A stretch of DNA of 46,540 bases from a virus: positions 1 to 46,540 of IMG/VR virus record IMGVR_UViG_3300021223_000018; one strand, written 5' to 3'. The translations under genes and the position numbers were made by a program. Numbering within the stretch: the stretch's first letter is position 1; the number at the start of each line of letters is the position of its first letter. The notes beneath the pieces are model-generated. The model made no database searches. It saw nothing but the letters and a program-made list of their open reading frames with translations, and was not told where the DNA came from. This document shows, in pieces, positions 28,905 through 37,261 of this stretch.

Positions 28905-28972
28905 CCAGCCGATCCGTGGCCGCCTCCGCTATGCCCGGGGCGGCGGCCAATGACTCCGGGCGAGGATTCGAC

Positions 28973-29302
28973 ATGTTCCTGAAGAACGAAGCAGCACGAC
29001 TGATCACCATCAACCACCTGGTGGGCGACAAAGAGACCAGCTACCCGATCCTGCCTGGCGAAAACCCAGCAGTCGAGGTGCCGGACGCCGCCGCAAAGAT
29101 CGATTTCGTCAAAGCTCTGCTGAAGAACGGCGACCTGCGCCGAGTTGGCGCTGATGAGCTGGAAAGCGAAGACGAAGGCGATGGCGAAGAAAGCATCGAG
29201 GACCTGCGCGAGCGGGCTGGCCGCGCCGGCGTAAGTGTCAACAAGACTTGGGGCAAGGCACGCCTATTGGACGAAATCGCCAAGGCTGCCAAGACCGAGT
29301 AA
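28973..29302 (+). CDS. Head-associated small protein, 109 aa
   Basis: 109 residues. The N-terminus FLKNEAARLITINHLVGDKETSYPILPG is followed by an acidic linker ESEDEGDGEES and a C-terminal helix pair (IEDLRERAGRAGVSVNKTWGKARLLDEIAKAA) that resembles a SAP/LEM or HeH motif. Start at 28973 with GAGGATTCGAC upstream. It occupies the usual place of a head-tail joining or capsid accessory gene. Confidence 0.7.
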   Translation: MFLKNEAARLITINHLVGDKETSYPILPGENPAVEVPDAAAKIDFVKALLKNGDLRRVGADELESEDEGDGEESIEDLRERAGRAGVSVNKTWGKARLLDEIAKAAKTE

Positions 29303-29345
29303 CACCCGGGCGCCTGGCGCCCAACCATTCATAGCTGGAGAGCCC

Positions 29346-29765
29346 ATGTTAATCACCCCCGAGATGATTGCGGCTTTCCGCAGCAATCCAGTTCTGAAGG
29401 CGTTCACGGACGCAACGAAGTGGCCCGACGAGTACATCGTTGAGGCCCTTTGCGAGGCAGGTACCGAGACAGGCTCAAGCCGGTGGGGCGCCCTCGAACT
29501 GACCTGCGACAACTTCAAGTGGCGCGGCATGCAGTACTTCGCCGCTCACTGGCTGGCTACCAACTTTTCCACCCTCGGCTCAACCGCCCCCCCGGGATCC
29601 GATGCGCGCCTGAACGTGGCCCAGAAGTCAGTCGGCGATGAATCGATCGCCTACCGCGTGCCGCAGATGATGGACGCCGGCACCGACTGGCTGACCTACA
29701 CCAACTACGGCCAGCAGTTCTACAGGCTCAAGAAGCGCGCCGGGATGGGTGCCAAGGCGGTTTAG
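29346..29765 (+). CDS. Head-tail connector protein (DUF4054)
   Basis: 139 residues. PEMIAAFRSNPVLKAFTDATKWPDEYIVEALCEAGTE ... WRGMQYFAAHWLATNF matches the DUF4054 layout of helical adaptor proteins that dock below the portal (gp6-like). GGAGAG precedes the ATG at 29346. It is followed directly by neck genes. Confidence 0.85.
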   Translation: MLITPEMIAAFRSNPVLKAFTDATKWPDEYIVEALCEAGTETGSSRWGALELTCDNFKWRGMQYFAAHWLATNFSTLGSTAPPGSDARLNVAQKSVGDESIAYRVPQMMDAGTDWLTYTNYGQQFYRLKKRAGMGAKAV

Positions 29766-30365
29766 ATGATCACTCTCGACATCCAGGGCTTTCAGGAACT
29801 GCAGGACGAACTGGCGAAAGAGCTGAACGCGCTGAAGTCGAACAAGGTTGTCACCGTTGGCATTCATGAAGAGGCTGGCGACGTTGAGTCGGGTGATCTG
29901 ACCATGGCCGGACTTGGTGCGATGCTCAACTTTGGCGCGACAATCAAGCATCCAGGCGGCACTTCCTACGGATATGCCAGCAAGGCTGCAGCCGATCGTG
30001 ATGAGGTGCGATTCCTCAAGAAGGGCGCCGGCTATATGGAACTCGGCGTCACTCAACCCCACAACATCGATATTCCCGCAAGGGAGTGGCTTGAGCCTGG
30101 AGTGGTAAAAGCGACGCCAGAGGTGCTGCTCATCATTCAGGATGGCATGGAGGCCGGTCAGTCCATGGACCAGATCCTTGAAGCGGTGGGCGTCGTTGCT
30201 GCGGTTGCGGTGAAGGTCTACATGACCGACCTGAAGACGCCGCCCAACGCAGCATCGACGATCCGCAAGAAAGGAAGCAGCAACCCGCTTATTGACTCCG
30301 GCGCCATGCGCCAGTCGGTCACGCACAAAGTGTCTATTGGCCCGGCCGAGGAGGGATTAGATTGA
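29766..30365 (+). CDS. Neck / tail completion protein (HK97 gp10-like)
   Basis: 199 residues. FQELQDELAKELNALKSNKVVTVGIHEE at the start and the family end LIDSGAMRQSVTHKV are typical of gp10/virion-morphogenesis proteins (Mu gpG-like). The middle, MLNFGATIKHPGGTSYGYAS ... IPAREWLEPG, contains the usual 'IPARPF/EW' motif. It joins head and tail. Confidence 0.85.
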   Translation: MITLDIQGFQELQDELAKELNALKSNKVVTVGIHEEAGDVESGDLTMAGLGAMLNFGATIKHPGGTSYGYASKAAADRDEVRFLKKGAGYMELGVTQPHNIDIPAREWLEPGVVKATPEVLLIIQDGMEAGQSMDQILEAVGVVAAVAVKVYMTDLKTPPNAASTIRKKGSSNPLIDSGAMRQSVTHKVSIGPAEEGLD

Positions 30366-30733
30366 GCCTTTCAATGGAAGGCCACATTGATGACGTGTTC
30401 GTCAGTGTTGCCGCAAGCCGCACGGTTGATGTGGGCGGTGGTTGGGTAGACGGCATATGGACGCCAGGCGTACCTGACACCAAGCCCTACATCGTGAACA
30501 TCCAGCCCGCCAGTGACCGCGAAGTCGATTTCATCCGCCAGGGTGGCGAGCGCATCACCGACTTGCGCCGCATCTACATCAATCAGGGCGAGATGCAGTT
30601 GATCGACCAGACGGGCACCTGGGAATTCCTGGGGCAGCAGTGGAAGGCGGTCAAGTGCGACAACCGCTATTGGCGGAACTACTGCAAGGTCCTCGTTATG
30701 CGGATTGACGACCAGTCGGGCGGCCCAGCATGA
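30362..30733 (+). CDS. Head closure-type connector, 123 aa, TTG start
   Basis: 123 residues, beta-rich (TKPYIVNIQPASDREVDFIRQGGE ... WEFLGQQWKAVKCDNRYW), like small neck/stopper proteins. The start is TTG at 30362: AGGAGG lies at 30349-30354 with 7-nt spacing and the TTGA overlaps the previous stop, while the first ATG (30374) has no ribosome site. Confidence 0.75.
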   Translation: MSLSMEGHIDDVFVSVAASRTVDVGGGWVDGIWTPGVPDTKPYIVNIQPASDREVDFIRQGGERITDLRRIYINQGEMQLIDQTGTWEFLGQQWKAVKCDNRYWRNYCKVLVMRIDDQSGGPA

Positions 30734-31275
30734 CCAACCAAGAGCTATTCGCAAAGCTGCGACCGATTGTGATGCTGGCGACCGGCGTGCCTGAGTGCAT
30801 CCTGGCGGATCAGATAGGCCCAAGCAGCATGCCTGCACCAAAGGGCGCATACGCGACGATCACGCCGCGTCAGTCCGTCGGTGAGCGCGGTCAGGCCAAT
30901 GTCACGTCACGCGATATACCTGGCGACCTGGTCGAGTTCGATGTTCGCGCACAGATCATGTGCTCGGCGAGCATCAACTTTTACCGAGGCGAGGCCCTGA
31001 TGTACGCCGAGCGCCTGAAGCAGGCCAACAAGCGGCCCGACGTGAGCATGATGCTGTTCAAGGCCAAGATCGGCTGGAACAGCACCGATGGCGTCAACAA
31101 CCTGACCAGCCTGCAATCAGCGAATTTCGAGCAGCGCGCCCAGATCACCATCCGCCTGATGTATGAGGCGATAAGCATCACCGAAATCAACAACATCCTC
31201 AGCGCTTCCGTGGTGCTTGAGAACGAAAAAGCGCAGGTCATCCAGACCTTCAGCGTGGTAATCGACCCCACATAA
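30730..31275 (+). CDS. Neck/tail terminator protein
   Basis: 181 residues. ITPRQSVGERGQANVTSRDIPGDLVEFDVRAQIMCSASINFYRGEALMYAERL is typical of the phage neck terminator family (LIC_12616-like) that caps the tail tube. It ends in a beta-rich tail (AQVIQTFSVVIDPT). It sits between the stopper and the sheath gene. Confidence 0.8.
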   Translation: MTNQELFAKLRPIVMLATGVPECILADQIGPSSMPAPKGAYATITPRQSVGERGQANVTSRDIPGDLVEFDVRAQIMCSASINFYRGEALMYAERLKQANKRPDVSMMLFKAKIGWNSTDGVNNLTSLQSANFEQRAQITIRLMYEAISITEINNILSASVVLENEKAQVIQTFSVVIDPT

Positions 31276-31293
31276 CCCAATGGAGCTAGCACA

Positions 31294-32436
31294 GTGAGCT
31301 ATCCAGCTACCAACATCATCCGGATTAATGCCCGGATCAGCCCGGCCGGCCTGGGCACTGCGAACTTTGCCAGCGCCATGTTGTTCGCGCCACAGGTCGG
31401 CCTGCCAGTAGGCTTCCTGCCGGACACTTACCGGTCTTACTTCACCCTCGCTGCGCTGTCTGTTGACTTCGCGGACACCACAGAGACCTACAAGGCGGCT
31501 CAGCGCTGGCTTGGCGGTACGCCTGCTATCCGTGAACTGAAGGTTTATGGCGTTGCCACTGCCGACACCACTCGCGTGCAGACGCTGAACAAGGCTCGCA
31601 ACAAGCTATGGTGGTACTGGACCATGTGGACCGCGCCTATCTTGGCTGCAAGAGCGGATGTGCTGGCCATCGCGCAATGGTGCGAAGACAACACCAGCAT
31701 GTTCATCGACAACCAAACCGGTACCGCAGCGACTGATATCCGCAATCCTGCGCTCACTACGGACATCGCAAGCGCGCTGACCACGGCAGGCTTCCGGCAC
31801 GCGTACACCGCCCCTCACGCTACCGATCCTTACGCCGGTTCGGCGCTGGCCAAGCATTACGCGGTCGTGAACTACAGCGCGGACCGCTCAACTATCACCG
31901 GTGAATTCAAGAAGTCGCCCAGCGTAATTGCAGAGAACCTGGATGGCACCGCCTACACCGCCATGCTGGATCCGAAGAAAAAGGCAGTCTTCTACAGCGT
32001 TGTAGATAACCAAGGCTCGTCGGACGCTGGGCGCTGGCTGAACACGTTCACGCACAGCACATACGGCGAGTACATCGACGATGTAGTGAACCTGGATGCT
32101 TGCATCAATTATCTGACCACGTCGCTATACAACGCAGTGGCCAACCAGACCACCAAGCTTGGCCAGACCCCGGTCGGCCAGGCGGTGTTGATCGGCGCAG
32201 CACGGGCGACCATGCGGCAGTTCGTCAGCAACGGCTACCTGGGCCCGCGTAACTACATCGATCCGGACGACGGCCTCTCGAAATACACAGCCGGCTTCGA
32301 AATCCTGACCAAGCCCGAGGACATCCTCAATTTGTCGGATGCCGACCGCGCTGCCCGAAAATCTGCCCCGCTGCGCATTCGCCTGTTCCGCGCCGGCGCC
32401 ATCCACATTGTTGACGTCTCTCTCGACGTTTATTGA
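31294..32436 (+). CDS. Tail sheath protein (DUF3383)
   Basis: 380 residues, GTG start at 31294 with GGAG upstream. DUF3383 features: INARISPAGLGTANFASAMLF at the start, WYWTMWTAPILAARADVLAIAQWCEDN, RWLNTFTHSTYGEYIDDVVNLD and the end PLRIRLFRAGAIHIVDVSLDVY. These proteins are the contractile sheath of short-tailed-operon myoviruses. Presence of sheath and tube shows a contractile tail. Confidence 0.9.
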   Translation: MSYPATNIIRINARISPAGLGTANFASAMLFAPQVGLPVGFLPDTYRSYFTLAALSVDFADTTETYKAAQRWLGGTPAIRELKVYGVATADTTRVQTLNKARNKLWWYWTMWTAPILAARADVLAIAQWCEDNTSMFIDNQTGTAATDIRNPALTTDIASALTTAGFRHAYTAPHATDPYAGSALAKHYAVVNYSADRSTITGEFKKSPSVIAENLDGTAYTAMLDPKKKAVFYSVVDNQGSSDAGRWLNTFTHSTYGEYIDDVVNLDACINYLTTSLYNAVANQTTKLGQTPVGQAVLIGAARATMRQFVSNGYLGPRNYIDPDDGLSKYTAGFEILTKPEDILNLSDADRAARKSAPLRIRLFRAGAIHIVDVSLDVY

Positions 32437-32446
32437 TAGGTGACCC

Positions 32447-32854
32447 ATGAGCCTGAGTAATTTCTCGAACGACCTGACAGTCGTCACCATCAATGGCCGG
32501 CAGATCCAGGACTGGGGTGATACCGCAACCCCGTACACGGACGCACCGATTGATCCGCGCAGCCAATTGCGCCGGGGACAGGGCGGCAACGCGGTGCGCT
32601 TGAACCGCCAAAACCCGGGCCGTGAGGTGAACGTCTACCTCAACCCAGGCTCGTCCGACTCGGCATACGTGCAGGGCCTGCTGAACTCAAACGCGAACAT
32701 CACGCTGACCTTCACCCAGATTGGCACACTGGAGACGGCCCTTGGCGCAGAAGGCGTGATCGTGAACGACGGCCAGCGCGGCCGGGCCGGTTCTACCATC
32801 ACGGACGATCAGTTCACGATGCAGTTCAACATCTGGGAAGCGACAAGGGGCTGA
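32447..32854 (+). CDS. Tail tube protein (DUF3277)
   Basis: 135 residues, beta-rich: FSNDLTVVTINGRQIQDWGD ... DPRSQLRRGQGGNAVRLNRQ ... FNIWEATRG, the DUF3277 pattern. It should polymerise into the inner tube of the contractile tail. Begins 10 bp after the sheath stop. Confidence 0.88.
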   Translation: MSLSNFSNDLTVVTINGRQIQDWGDTATPYTDAPIDPRSQLRRGQGGNAVRLNRQNPGREVNVYLNPGSSDSAYVQGLLNSNANITLTFTQIGTLETALGAEGVIVNDGQRGRAGSTITDDQFTMQFNIWEATRG

Positions 32855-32857
32855 TAG

Positions 32858-33259
32858 ATGAGCGTGAAACCATTCACCATCGGCGGAGTGCAGTACAACG
32901 CCGCCATGGCCAGTGCCGTCGATCAGGACCGGCTGATGTCCCTACTGTCCGGCGCCGTGCTGGAGCGATTCGCCACCGCGGCACAGGCTGGCATTGAAGT
33001 TGATGACCAGGTGCTTTGCTCGATGTTCATGTCGATGCCACAGACCGTGAAAGCCCAGGTTGCGCAGATGCTCATGGCCCGCGTGTTTCTCAACGGCACA
33101 GAGCGAGCTGTCACCGTCGCAGACTTCAGCGGCAAGATGGTGCAGTACAACCAACTGCTGGCCGGGCTATTGCGTTGGAACCTCTCCGATTTTTTCGACT
33201 GGCTGCCAAGCGGCGCAAAAGACGCTCGGCAGGACGGGGTGGGAAGCGTAGCGCAGTAA
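32858..33259 (+). CDS. Tail assembly chaperone, short form
   Basis: 133 residues, helical: FTIGGVQYNAAMASAVDQDRLMSLLSGAVLERF ... GKMVQYNQLLAGLLRWNLSDFFDWLPSG. It lies between tube and tape measure, where contractile and siphophage tails carry a G-type chaperone. Residues 111-113 (GAT TTT TTC) hold a -1 slippery heptamer; most ribosomes should go on to TAA at 33257 and make this form. Confidence 0.85.
   Translation: MSVKPFTIGGVQYNAAMASAVDQDRLMSLLSGAVLERFATAAQAGIEVDDQVLCSMFMSMPQTVKAQVAQMLMARVFLNGTERAVTVADFSGKMVQYNQLLAGLLRWNLSDFFDWLPSGAKDARQDGVGSVAQ
33190..33232 (+). promoter_or_regulatory. Programmed -1 ribosomal frameshift signal
   Basis: Slippery heptamer T TTT TTC at 33190-33196 is in the correct phase (codons TTT at 33191 and TTC at 33194). 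After a 6-nt spacer there is a stem-loop: CTGCC-A-AGCG (33203-33212) pairs with CGCT-C-GGCAG (33223-33232), loop of 10. The -1 frame is open from 33016 to 33423. All three textbook elements are present. Confidence 0.82.
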
Positions 33260-33423
33260 ATTGGTTCCTGATGCGGCCATGTGTCGGGATTGTCGGGGTG
33301 TGCCCGCCGCTGTGCACCTGGGCACAACTCGCCGACGGCTCACTCTCCATAGCCGACGTAGAGCGCTTCAACCAAGCCATGGATGAACTGTGGGATCAAT
33401 ACGAGGCTGCGAAGAATGGCTAG
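33196..33423 (+). CDS. -1 frame extension of the tail chaperone (GT-like, DUF6889-like end)
   Basis: After slippage, translation continues 75 residues (RLAAKRRKRRSAGRGGKRSA..., then NWFLMRPCVGIVGVCPPL, then TWAQLADGSLSIADVERFN). The fusion is about 188 residues. The C-terminal part resembles DUF6889-type small proteins placed before tape measures. The only ATG in frame (33271) has no ribosome site, which favours frameshifting over separate initiation. In lambda the GT form binds the tape measure while G coats it. Confidence 0.72.
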   Translation, partial: RLAAKRRKRRSAGRGGKRSAVNWFLMRPCVGIVGVCPPLCTWAQLADGSLSIADVERFNQAMDELWDQYEAAKNG

Positions 33424-34834
33424 CAAAGTACTGAAGTCATTTCTGATCGGCATCGGCTATGACACGAAGGCTCTGGAGGCGGGCGACAAGAAGATTGGCG
33501 CAAGCCTCAACGGGATCAAGTCGAATGCCCTTGGTATCTCGGCGGCCCTCGTGGGGGCCTTCGGAGCTGGCGCCAGTGCCATCGTTGGTGTGGCCAACCG
33601 CGTAGACAAGCTGGCAATGTCCACGCAGAACCTGCGCACCTCTCAGGCGGCCGTGTACAGCTACGGCAATGCCCTGAAGCTTATGGGTGGCGATGCAGCG
33701 GACGCCGTAGAAACCCTGGCCCACTTCGAAGAGATCCAGAACAACCTGCGTCTCAAGGGGGATGCCGGGCCGATAAATGACTTATCCACCGCCGGGATTG
33801 ATGTCAGTTCGTTGTACCAGACGAATACTGGCGAGGAGTTCATGCGCGCGCTGGCGGACATGATCCCCAAGCTGGATGAGGGGCAGCGTGCCCAGGTTCA
33901 AAGCTCGCTTGGACTATCTGATGGCGTTTTCCGCTCGCTCGCTGGTGGCGTTGAGAATCTCGACGAGACCATGAAGCGCGCCAATGCGCTGACTGGCAGT
34001 ATCGACCAACTCACCGAGAACAGCCGAAAGCTTGCTGATAACTCGGCGCAACTAGGCCTGATCATCGAAGGCGTGAAGAACGAATTGGCAGAGAAGTTTC
34101 TGCCAAGCTTGATTGGCGCATCGGCAGGGGTGAACAACTTTCTCAAGGAGTATCGGCCCGAGATCAGCAAGGGTGTTGATGTGCTGGCAGAGAATCCGCA
34201 GGCAACAGCGGGTATTGGCATCGGCGCGGCTACGACGGTCGCAGGTGCTGGGCTGTCCAAGATTGGTCTTAGTGGGGTTGGTGGGGCCTTGAAAGGTGCC
34301 GGTCAGCTCGGCATGGCTATCAGCCTCGCCGACCTCATGACGCCGTATATCGACCCGATGTTCGACAAGCTGTTTGGTGTTGTGAGACAGCCAACCTCGG
34401 TTGAGGCCGGCAGTGGCCAAGTCCTACGAACTCAAGCCGATATCGACTACTTGGATCAGCGTGATGAATGGGGCGAGCAAAAACCGCCTAACCAATGGAA
34501 TCAGCCGCATCAGCCGATCGATGGAAATGACCCTAGAGAAACGCTAGGTCCGCCACAGGCAGTGGCCACGCCCCCCGCTGATGATTTGATATTTGGGCAT
34601 CGGTCCGCCGCCGACAGCATGCCGCCTTCCAGCGGATCAACGCCTGACGAAGATCGCCAAGCGAGCGCTGATGCACTCGCCGGCGCCCTCAGTCGCGCCC
34701 CTATCAAGGTCCAAAACCAACTCGGTGTAACTCTGCAGATCGACGGCCAGGCCCTAGACAGCAGGATCACCAACGTTACCGAGCGCCAGAACTATGAAGC
34801 CCTAGGCGACCTGAGGACAACTACGGAGCGATAA
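33416..34834 (+). CDS. Tape measure protein
   Basis: 472 residues. The N-terminal region (IGYDTKALEAGDKKIGASLNGIKSN) is typical of tape measures. A hydrophobic Gly/Ala-rich segment follows (about 40-62: ISAALVGAFGAGASAIVGVA), and a second one at about 270-310 (GIGIGAATTVAGAGL ... AGQLGMAISLADLM). Long helices lie between, with a Pro-rich region (350-400). It sets tail length and may pass into the host membrane. At 472 aa the tail should be short. Overlaps the chaperone fusion end by 8 bp. Confidence 0.85.
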   Translation: MASKVLKSFLIGIGYDTKALEAGDKKIGASLNGIKSNALGISAALVGAFGAGASAIVGVANRVDKLAMSTQNLRTSQAAVYSYGNALKLMGGDAADAVETLAHFEEIQNNLRLKGDAGPINDLSTAGIDVSSLYQTNTGEEFMRALADMIPKLDEGQRAQVQSSLGLSDGVFRSLAGGVENLDETMKRANALTGSIDQLTENSRKLADNSAQLGLIIEGVKNELAEKFLPSLIGASAGVNNFLKEYRPEISKGVDVLAENPQATAGIGIGAATTVAGAGLSKIGLSGVGGALKGAGQLGMAISLADLMTPYIDPMFDKLFGVVRQPTSVEAGSGQVLRTQADIDYLDQRDEWGEQKPPNQWNQPHQPIDGNDPRETLGPPQAVATPPADDLIFGHRSAADSMPPSSGSTPDEDRQASADALAGALSRAPIKVQNQLGVTLQIDGQALDSRITNVTERQNYEALGDLRTTTER

Positions 34835-34836
34835 CC

Positions 34837-35493
34837 GTGAGCATCGTCAACATTTTCACGCGCCAAGCTCCAACCATCGCCGGATATTCGTTTGATGCAG
34901 TGCTGGAAGACACGCTGGAGGTCAGCGTGTCGATCACGTCATTCCCTATCGAAAGCGGTGTGAGGATCTCGGATCACCGGATATTCAACCCCTTCAAGTG
35001 GACAATGACGGGCGCAATCAGCAACAACCCGGTCAAGGTGCAGCTGACGGACTTCTTGGGCGGCGCGCTATCAAACCTGACCGATAACCCGATCGTATCT
35101 ACCGTGGCTGGCCTTTCTGCTGGCTGGCTGGCTGGCAGCGACGAAACGCGAGCAAGTTCAACGCTAGATTTCCTGCTGTGGCTGATGAGTGAGTCCGATC
35201 CGTTCGACATCGACACAGGCGACATCATCCTAAAAAACATGGCGATCACTCGCCTTTCCCGGACGAAAGAGCCGCGTAACGAGGGTGGACTTGAGTTCAT
35301 TGTCGAGCTACAGGAAATCATTCAGCTTGATCGACTCGCCGGCGGCGACCCGCGTTGGATTTATCAGCTAAGGGCCGGCGACCCATCTCAAAGCGCGCTG
35401 GCGCGAGCCCTTAATAAGGGCCAGCTAATCGCCAAGGAGGCGAGCGACAGCGTGTCCAAGGCGGTTAACGGAATTCTCGACGGGGTTATCTGA
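34837..35493 (+). CDS. Dit-like baseplate/tail protein, 218 aa
   Basis: 218 residues, GTG start at 34837 just after the tape measure. The N-terminal part (IAGYSFDAVLEDTLEVSVSITSFPIESGVRISDHRI) has the beta pattern of distal-tail (Dit/DUF6046-like) proteins. The middle is DFLLWLMSESDPFDIDTGDIILKNMAITRLSRTKEP; the tail is helical. It probably links tube and hub. Confidence 0.75.
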   Translation: MSIVNIFTRQAPTIAGYSFDAVLEDTLEVSVSITSFPIESGVRISDHRIFNPFKWTMTGAISNNPVKVQLTDFLGGALSNLTDNPIVSTVAGLSAGWLAGSDETRASSTLDFLLWLMSESDPFDIDTGDIILKNMAITRLSRTKEPRNEGGLEFIVELQEIIQLDRLAGGDPRWIYQLRAGDPSQSALARALNKGQLIAKEASDSVSKAVNGILDGVI

Positions 35494-35801
35494 TGCTCAC
35501 CATTCCCCTAGGTGCTGGCGCTGCAAACGCTCATCAGCGGTTTGGCGTTCAGCTCGGCGAAAACTTCATCAACTTCGAAATCGACTTTATCTCCTACCTG
35601 GATGCCCCGGCCTGGTCCATGAATCTGCTACGTGATGGCAGCAGGATCGTGTCGGGCGCCATGCTTGAGCCGGGTAGCGACATCATCCAGAGCTACCGGA
35701 CGGGCATAGGGCAACTTGTGTTCACCGGCCGGAATGTGACGATGGACAATCTCGGTATCGACAACTTCCTTGTTTGGGTGCCTCCACTGGTGGAAACATG
35801 A
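35493..35801 (+). CDS. Baseplate plug-like protein (DUF6983-like)
   Basis: 102 residues, beta-rich: AHQRFGVQLGENFINFEIDFISYLDAPAWSMNLLRDG ... GQLVFTGRNVTMDNLGIDNFLVWVPP, the pattern of small baseplate plug proteins found next to hub genes. It overlaps its neighbours by 1 and 4 bp. Confidence 0.75.
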   Translation: MLTIPLGAGAANAHQRFGVQLGENFINFEIDFISYLDAPAWSMNLLRDGSRIVSGAMLEPGSDIIQSYRTGIGQLVFTGRNVTMDNLGIDNFLVWVPPLVET

Positions 35802-37213
35802 GAAGCAAAGCTTGGTCGGTTGATATCAACGGCGCCCCCTACATTAGCCTGCAATCAGGGTCGACGCAGTTTCGGTGCCAGTTCAATGTCGATGTCTCGG
35901 CCGGCAACACGATTTCCTACGCTGACATCCGGCTATACAACCTGAACAAAGAATCAAGTATTGCCCAAGGCTCCAGCATCATCTTTAAAGCTGGATACAC
36001 CGACAATATCGACGGGATATTTTCCGGGCTTGTTACGAACGTTCTACGCGAGCGTGAGCCAGGCTCAACAGAGATCATCACCCGGCTCATCTGCAGGTCC
36101 GGGGCGGCCGCATATGACCGCGGCTCAGCCCGGATTACATTCGGTGTTGGAGTGCGGGTTGAAGAGGTGATCCGCGCCCTGGCCCGCGCGTGGCCGCTTC
36201 CGATTGACATCGATAACGCCCAGTTCGTCAACGACAAGCCAATGGCGACAGGTCTGGTGGTTGACGGTGACATCCCGGCGGCCATGGATGCTCTCGCCTA
36301 CGCCTATAAATTCACCTGGTTGCAGCACATGGGCCGGATGTACGTCTCGAAGCCAGAACTGCCAAGGAACCAAGCAGCGTTACGCGTTGATCAGTTCAGC
36401 GGGATGATCGGTATCCCCGAGATTACGCGGGGCCCGGACGGCCTCGGGGTGTTCGTATCCGCTCAGCTCAACCCGTCGATCAGGATCAACAGCATCATCG
36501 ACGTGCGCAGCGAGTTCGCGACCTACAACACCGGCAATCTGTTCATCTCCCAAGTCAGTGGCGATGCCAGCGCCAACGGTGAATACAACGTCTTCTCGCT
36601 GAAGTATTCGGGCGACTCACATAGCGACCAGTGGTCGGTCGAGATGGACGGGATCAGGGTCGGCTCAAAGCCAAACGTTACCGCGGCTCCGAGCGCATCG
36701 AACGGGAAGCTCATTTGGGGCGCTCGCGTGGATCAAGCGTTCCGCGTCAAGGTTCGCGAAATCGCAGACAGCCTTTCGGTGGATCCGAATTGGCTTATGG
36801 CGGTTATGGGGTTTGAGACCGGATACACCTTTAGCCCGGCAGTTCGAAACCCAGGCAGCTCAGCTACTGGCTTGATTCAGTTCCTTAGGGATACGGCGAT
36901 TGAGCTCAAAACGACTACTGCACAACTCGCACGTATGACCGCTGTACGCCAACTCGACTACGTGGAGGCGTACTACAAGCCGTTCTCAGGTCGCATCCGC
37001 AATCTAGGGGATGCCTATCTGGCCGTGCTCTGGCCGGCGGCGGTTGGTCGTCCGGACACGTACGTCATGTGGTCGCGAGACTCTGGCCCCTACCAGAAAG
37101 AGTACGCGCTGAACTCGGGCCTGGACGTTAACCGAAACGGCGTGATCACCCGTGGCGAGGCTATCGCCGCCGTCAACACCTCCTACATGCGCGGGCAACA
37201 GTTCGTGCGATGA
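35798..37213 (+). CDS. Baseplate hub protein fused to lysozyme-like domain
   Basis: 471 residues. Residues about 1-300 are the beta-rich hub (ADIRLYNLNKESSIAQGSSIIFKAGYTDNIDGIFSG, and so on). From about 310 a goose-lysozyme/SLT-like fold begins: VREIADSLSVDPNWLMAVMGFETGYTFSPAVRNPGSSATGLIQFL, with Glu340 as the likely catalytic acid. The end contains GLDVNRNGVITRGE, like one EF-hand calcium loop. The fusion would place a peptidoglycan-cutting domain at the tail tip for DNA entry. Confidence 0.82.
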   Translation: MRSKAWSVDINGAPYISLQSGSTQFRCQFNVDVSAGNTISYADIRLYNLNKESSIAQGSSIIFKAGYTDNIDGIFSGLVTNVLREREPGSTEIITRLICRSGAAAYDRGSARITFGVGVRVEEVIRALARAWPLPIDIDNAQFVNDKPMATGLVVDGDIPAAMDALAYAYKFTWLQHMGRMYVSKPELPRNQAALRVDQFSGMIGIPEITRGPDGLGVFVSAQLNPSIRINSIIDVRSEFATYNTGNLFISQVSGDASANGEYNVFSLKYSGDSHSDQWSVEMDGIRVGSKPNVTAAPSASNGKLIWGARVDQAFRVKVREIADSLSVDPNWLMAVMGFETGYTFSPAVRNPGSSATGLIQFLRDTAIELKTTTAQLARMTAVRQLDYVEAYYKPFSGRIRNLGDAYLAVLWPAAVGRPDTYVMWSRDSGPYQKEYALNSGLDVNRNGVITRGEAIAAVNTSYMRGQQFVR

Positions 37214-37261
37214 CCATCTAACTAAGCTCGCCTGCGCGGGTTCACTGAATCCGAGGTAGGC

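Noticed and set aside
33271-33423. Independent 50-aa gene starting at ATG 33271
   Set aside because: No ribosome site, while an in-phase slippery heptamer and stem-loop explain its translation as a -1 extension.
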